Shown here: one piece after another, positions 63,645-64,000 of the stretch | Position numbering within the stretch: position 1 is the first letter of the stretch | Layout: each line of letters opens with the position of its first letter | Source of the DNA: UBA1181 sp045639525 | Lineage (GTDB): Bacteria > Bacteroidota > Bacteroidia > Bacteroidales > Paludibacteraceae | Assembly: GCA_045639525.1 (NCBI GenBank) | Contig: JAZUDI010000037.1 | Span: forward strand, 1 to 64,000 | DNA: 64,000 bases | Reading direction: 5' to 3' | The notes under the pieces: model-generated | Told to the model about the DNA's origin: nothing | What the model saw: only the letters and a program-made list of their open reading frames with translations | The model's database searches: none | Program-made: the position numbers and the translations under genes

Positions 63645-63737
63645 TTTCTTGAACGGGGCTTGTCCAAATAATATCAATCGGTATTCGTTGTATTTCAATG
63701 CATACAGAATTTTCTTTGTCGTTTAGCGGACAGTAAT

Positions 63738-64000
63738 AAAAATTTTTACGGAATAACCTTCATCTTGATTCAGAAATTAACAAATACTACAGTATTTTCT
63801 TGAAAATACTATTAAATGCCACTTGAAAAGTCCACTTTTTGCGCCCAATTTTCCACCCAAAGCCATTTTTCAACCTGATTGTTGATTCGACAATGTGGTT
63901 TATCATACACCATTTTTCTCCTTTTGAAGCGCATCATCAAATGACAGAAAATGAAAATTTCGCTTGTTTTCCGTGTTAACAGATGTTAAGCAGATGTTTT
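63738..64000. other. AT-rich non-coding end of the window
   Basis: No convincing gene, RNA or repeat is seen between the insertion sequence and the window end. Confidence 0.5.

Larger units (their letters stand above)
62286..63737. mobile_element. IS4-family insertion sequence, apparently complete
   Basis: Matching 16-bp ends ATTACTGTCCGCTAAA (62286-62301) and its exact complement (63722-63737) enclose one transposase gene. Total about 1.45 kb. No clear target-site duplication was found; the ends might be two bases shorter. Inserted 22 bases after the outer-membrane protein gene, which it leaves intact. Confidence 0.85.

Noticed and set aside
1..64000. CRISPR arrays, tRNA or rRNA genes
   Set aside because: No regularly spaced repeats of CRISPR type and no tRNA-like cloverleaf or rRNA sequence was noticed in any intergenic region, though short tRNAs could be missed by eye.

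Overview
The window is a piece of a Bacteroidota chromosome, most likely order Bacteroidales. No species can be named from the sequence. The signs are: many genes preceded by the Bacteroidota sigma-ABfr -7 box TAnnTTTG (usually TATCTTTG) rather than by a Shine-Dalgarno site; a C-minus L36; type IX secretion C-terminal domains; a serine palmitoyltransferase for sphingolipids; and families largely confined to this phylum (DUF4494, DUF4954).

Layout. 1-8.1 kb is the downstream half of the S10-spc-alpha ribosomal supercluster (S8 to L17, with secY, map, infA and rpoA), closed by a clear terminator. 8.1-14.4 kb holds pyrH, a lipoprotein, an ATP-type phosphofructokinase, two tandem TerB/J-domain membrane paralogs and an ATP-grasp enzyme. 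14.6-17.7 kb is a class A penicillin-binding protein with an unusual repeat-bearing cytoplasmic N-terminus.

17.7-23.5 kb is an AT-richer accessory island set between the PBP and the queuosine genes. It contains a toxin-antitoxin pair whose PIN toxin is frameshifted, an orphan polyvalent-protein-type kinase, and a complete AlwI-like type IIS restriction-modification operon (two D12-class adenine methylases plus a nuclease). Three same-direction copies of one repeat (core ACATATWCGCATTGACTAT) precede the three modules. Between the last repeat and the first methylase lies a roughly 210-base segment with long nested inverted repeats and a 10-base loop-to-loop complementarity. This is the best candidate in the window for something undescribed: a structured leader RNA, or a folded recombination site.

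23.5-30.6 kb, all on the minus strand, carries queF-queC-queD-queE (7-deazaguanine/queuosine synthesis), a MATE transporter, kdsA and alaS. 30.7-46.1 kb is mostly plus strand: an M23 peptidase, a MerR regulator, a TRIC-like channel, a T9SS-exported protein, serine palmitoyltransferase, DUF4494, a PLP-binding YggS protein, two tandem acyl-CoA synthetases (the first behind a dyad operator), a coiled-coil protein with a DUF4112 partner, ilvE and a secreted SGNH hydrolase. 46.1-55.8 kb holds topA, recA, hflX, a DUF4954 operon ending in a small phosphodiesterase, a glycosyltransferase and a flavin reductase.

55.8-64 kb holds a truncated Rpn-type nuclease and a magnesium module. In that module a histidine kinase and response regulator are divergent from an MgtA P-type ATPase and an outer-membrane protein gene. 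Six 11-bp direct repeats in the divergent gap are the probable binding array for the response regulator. A complete IS4-family element with matching 16-bp ends follows. No tRNA, rRNA or CRISPR array was seen. All family names were assigned by reading motifs, not by database search.
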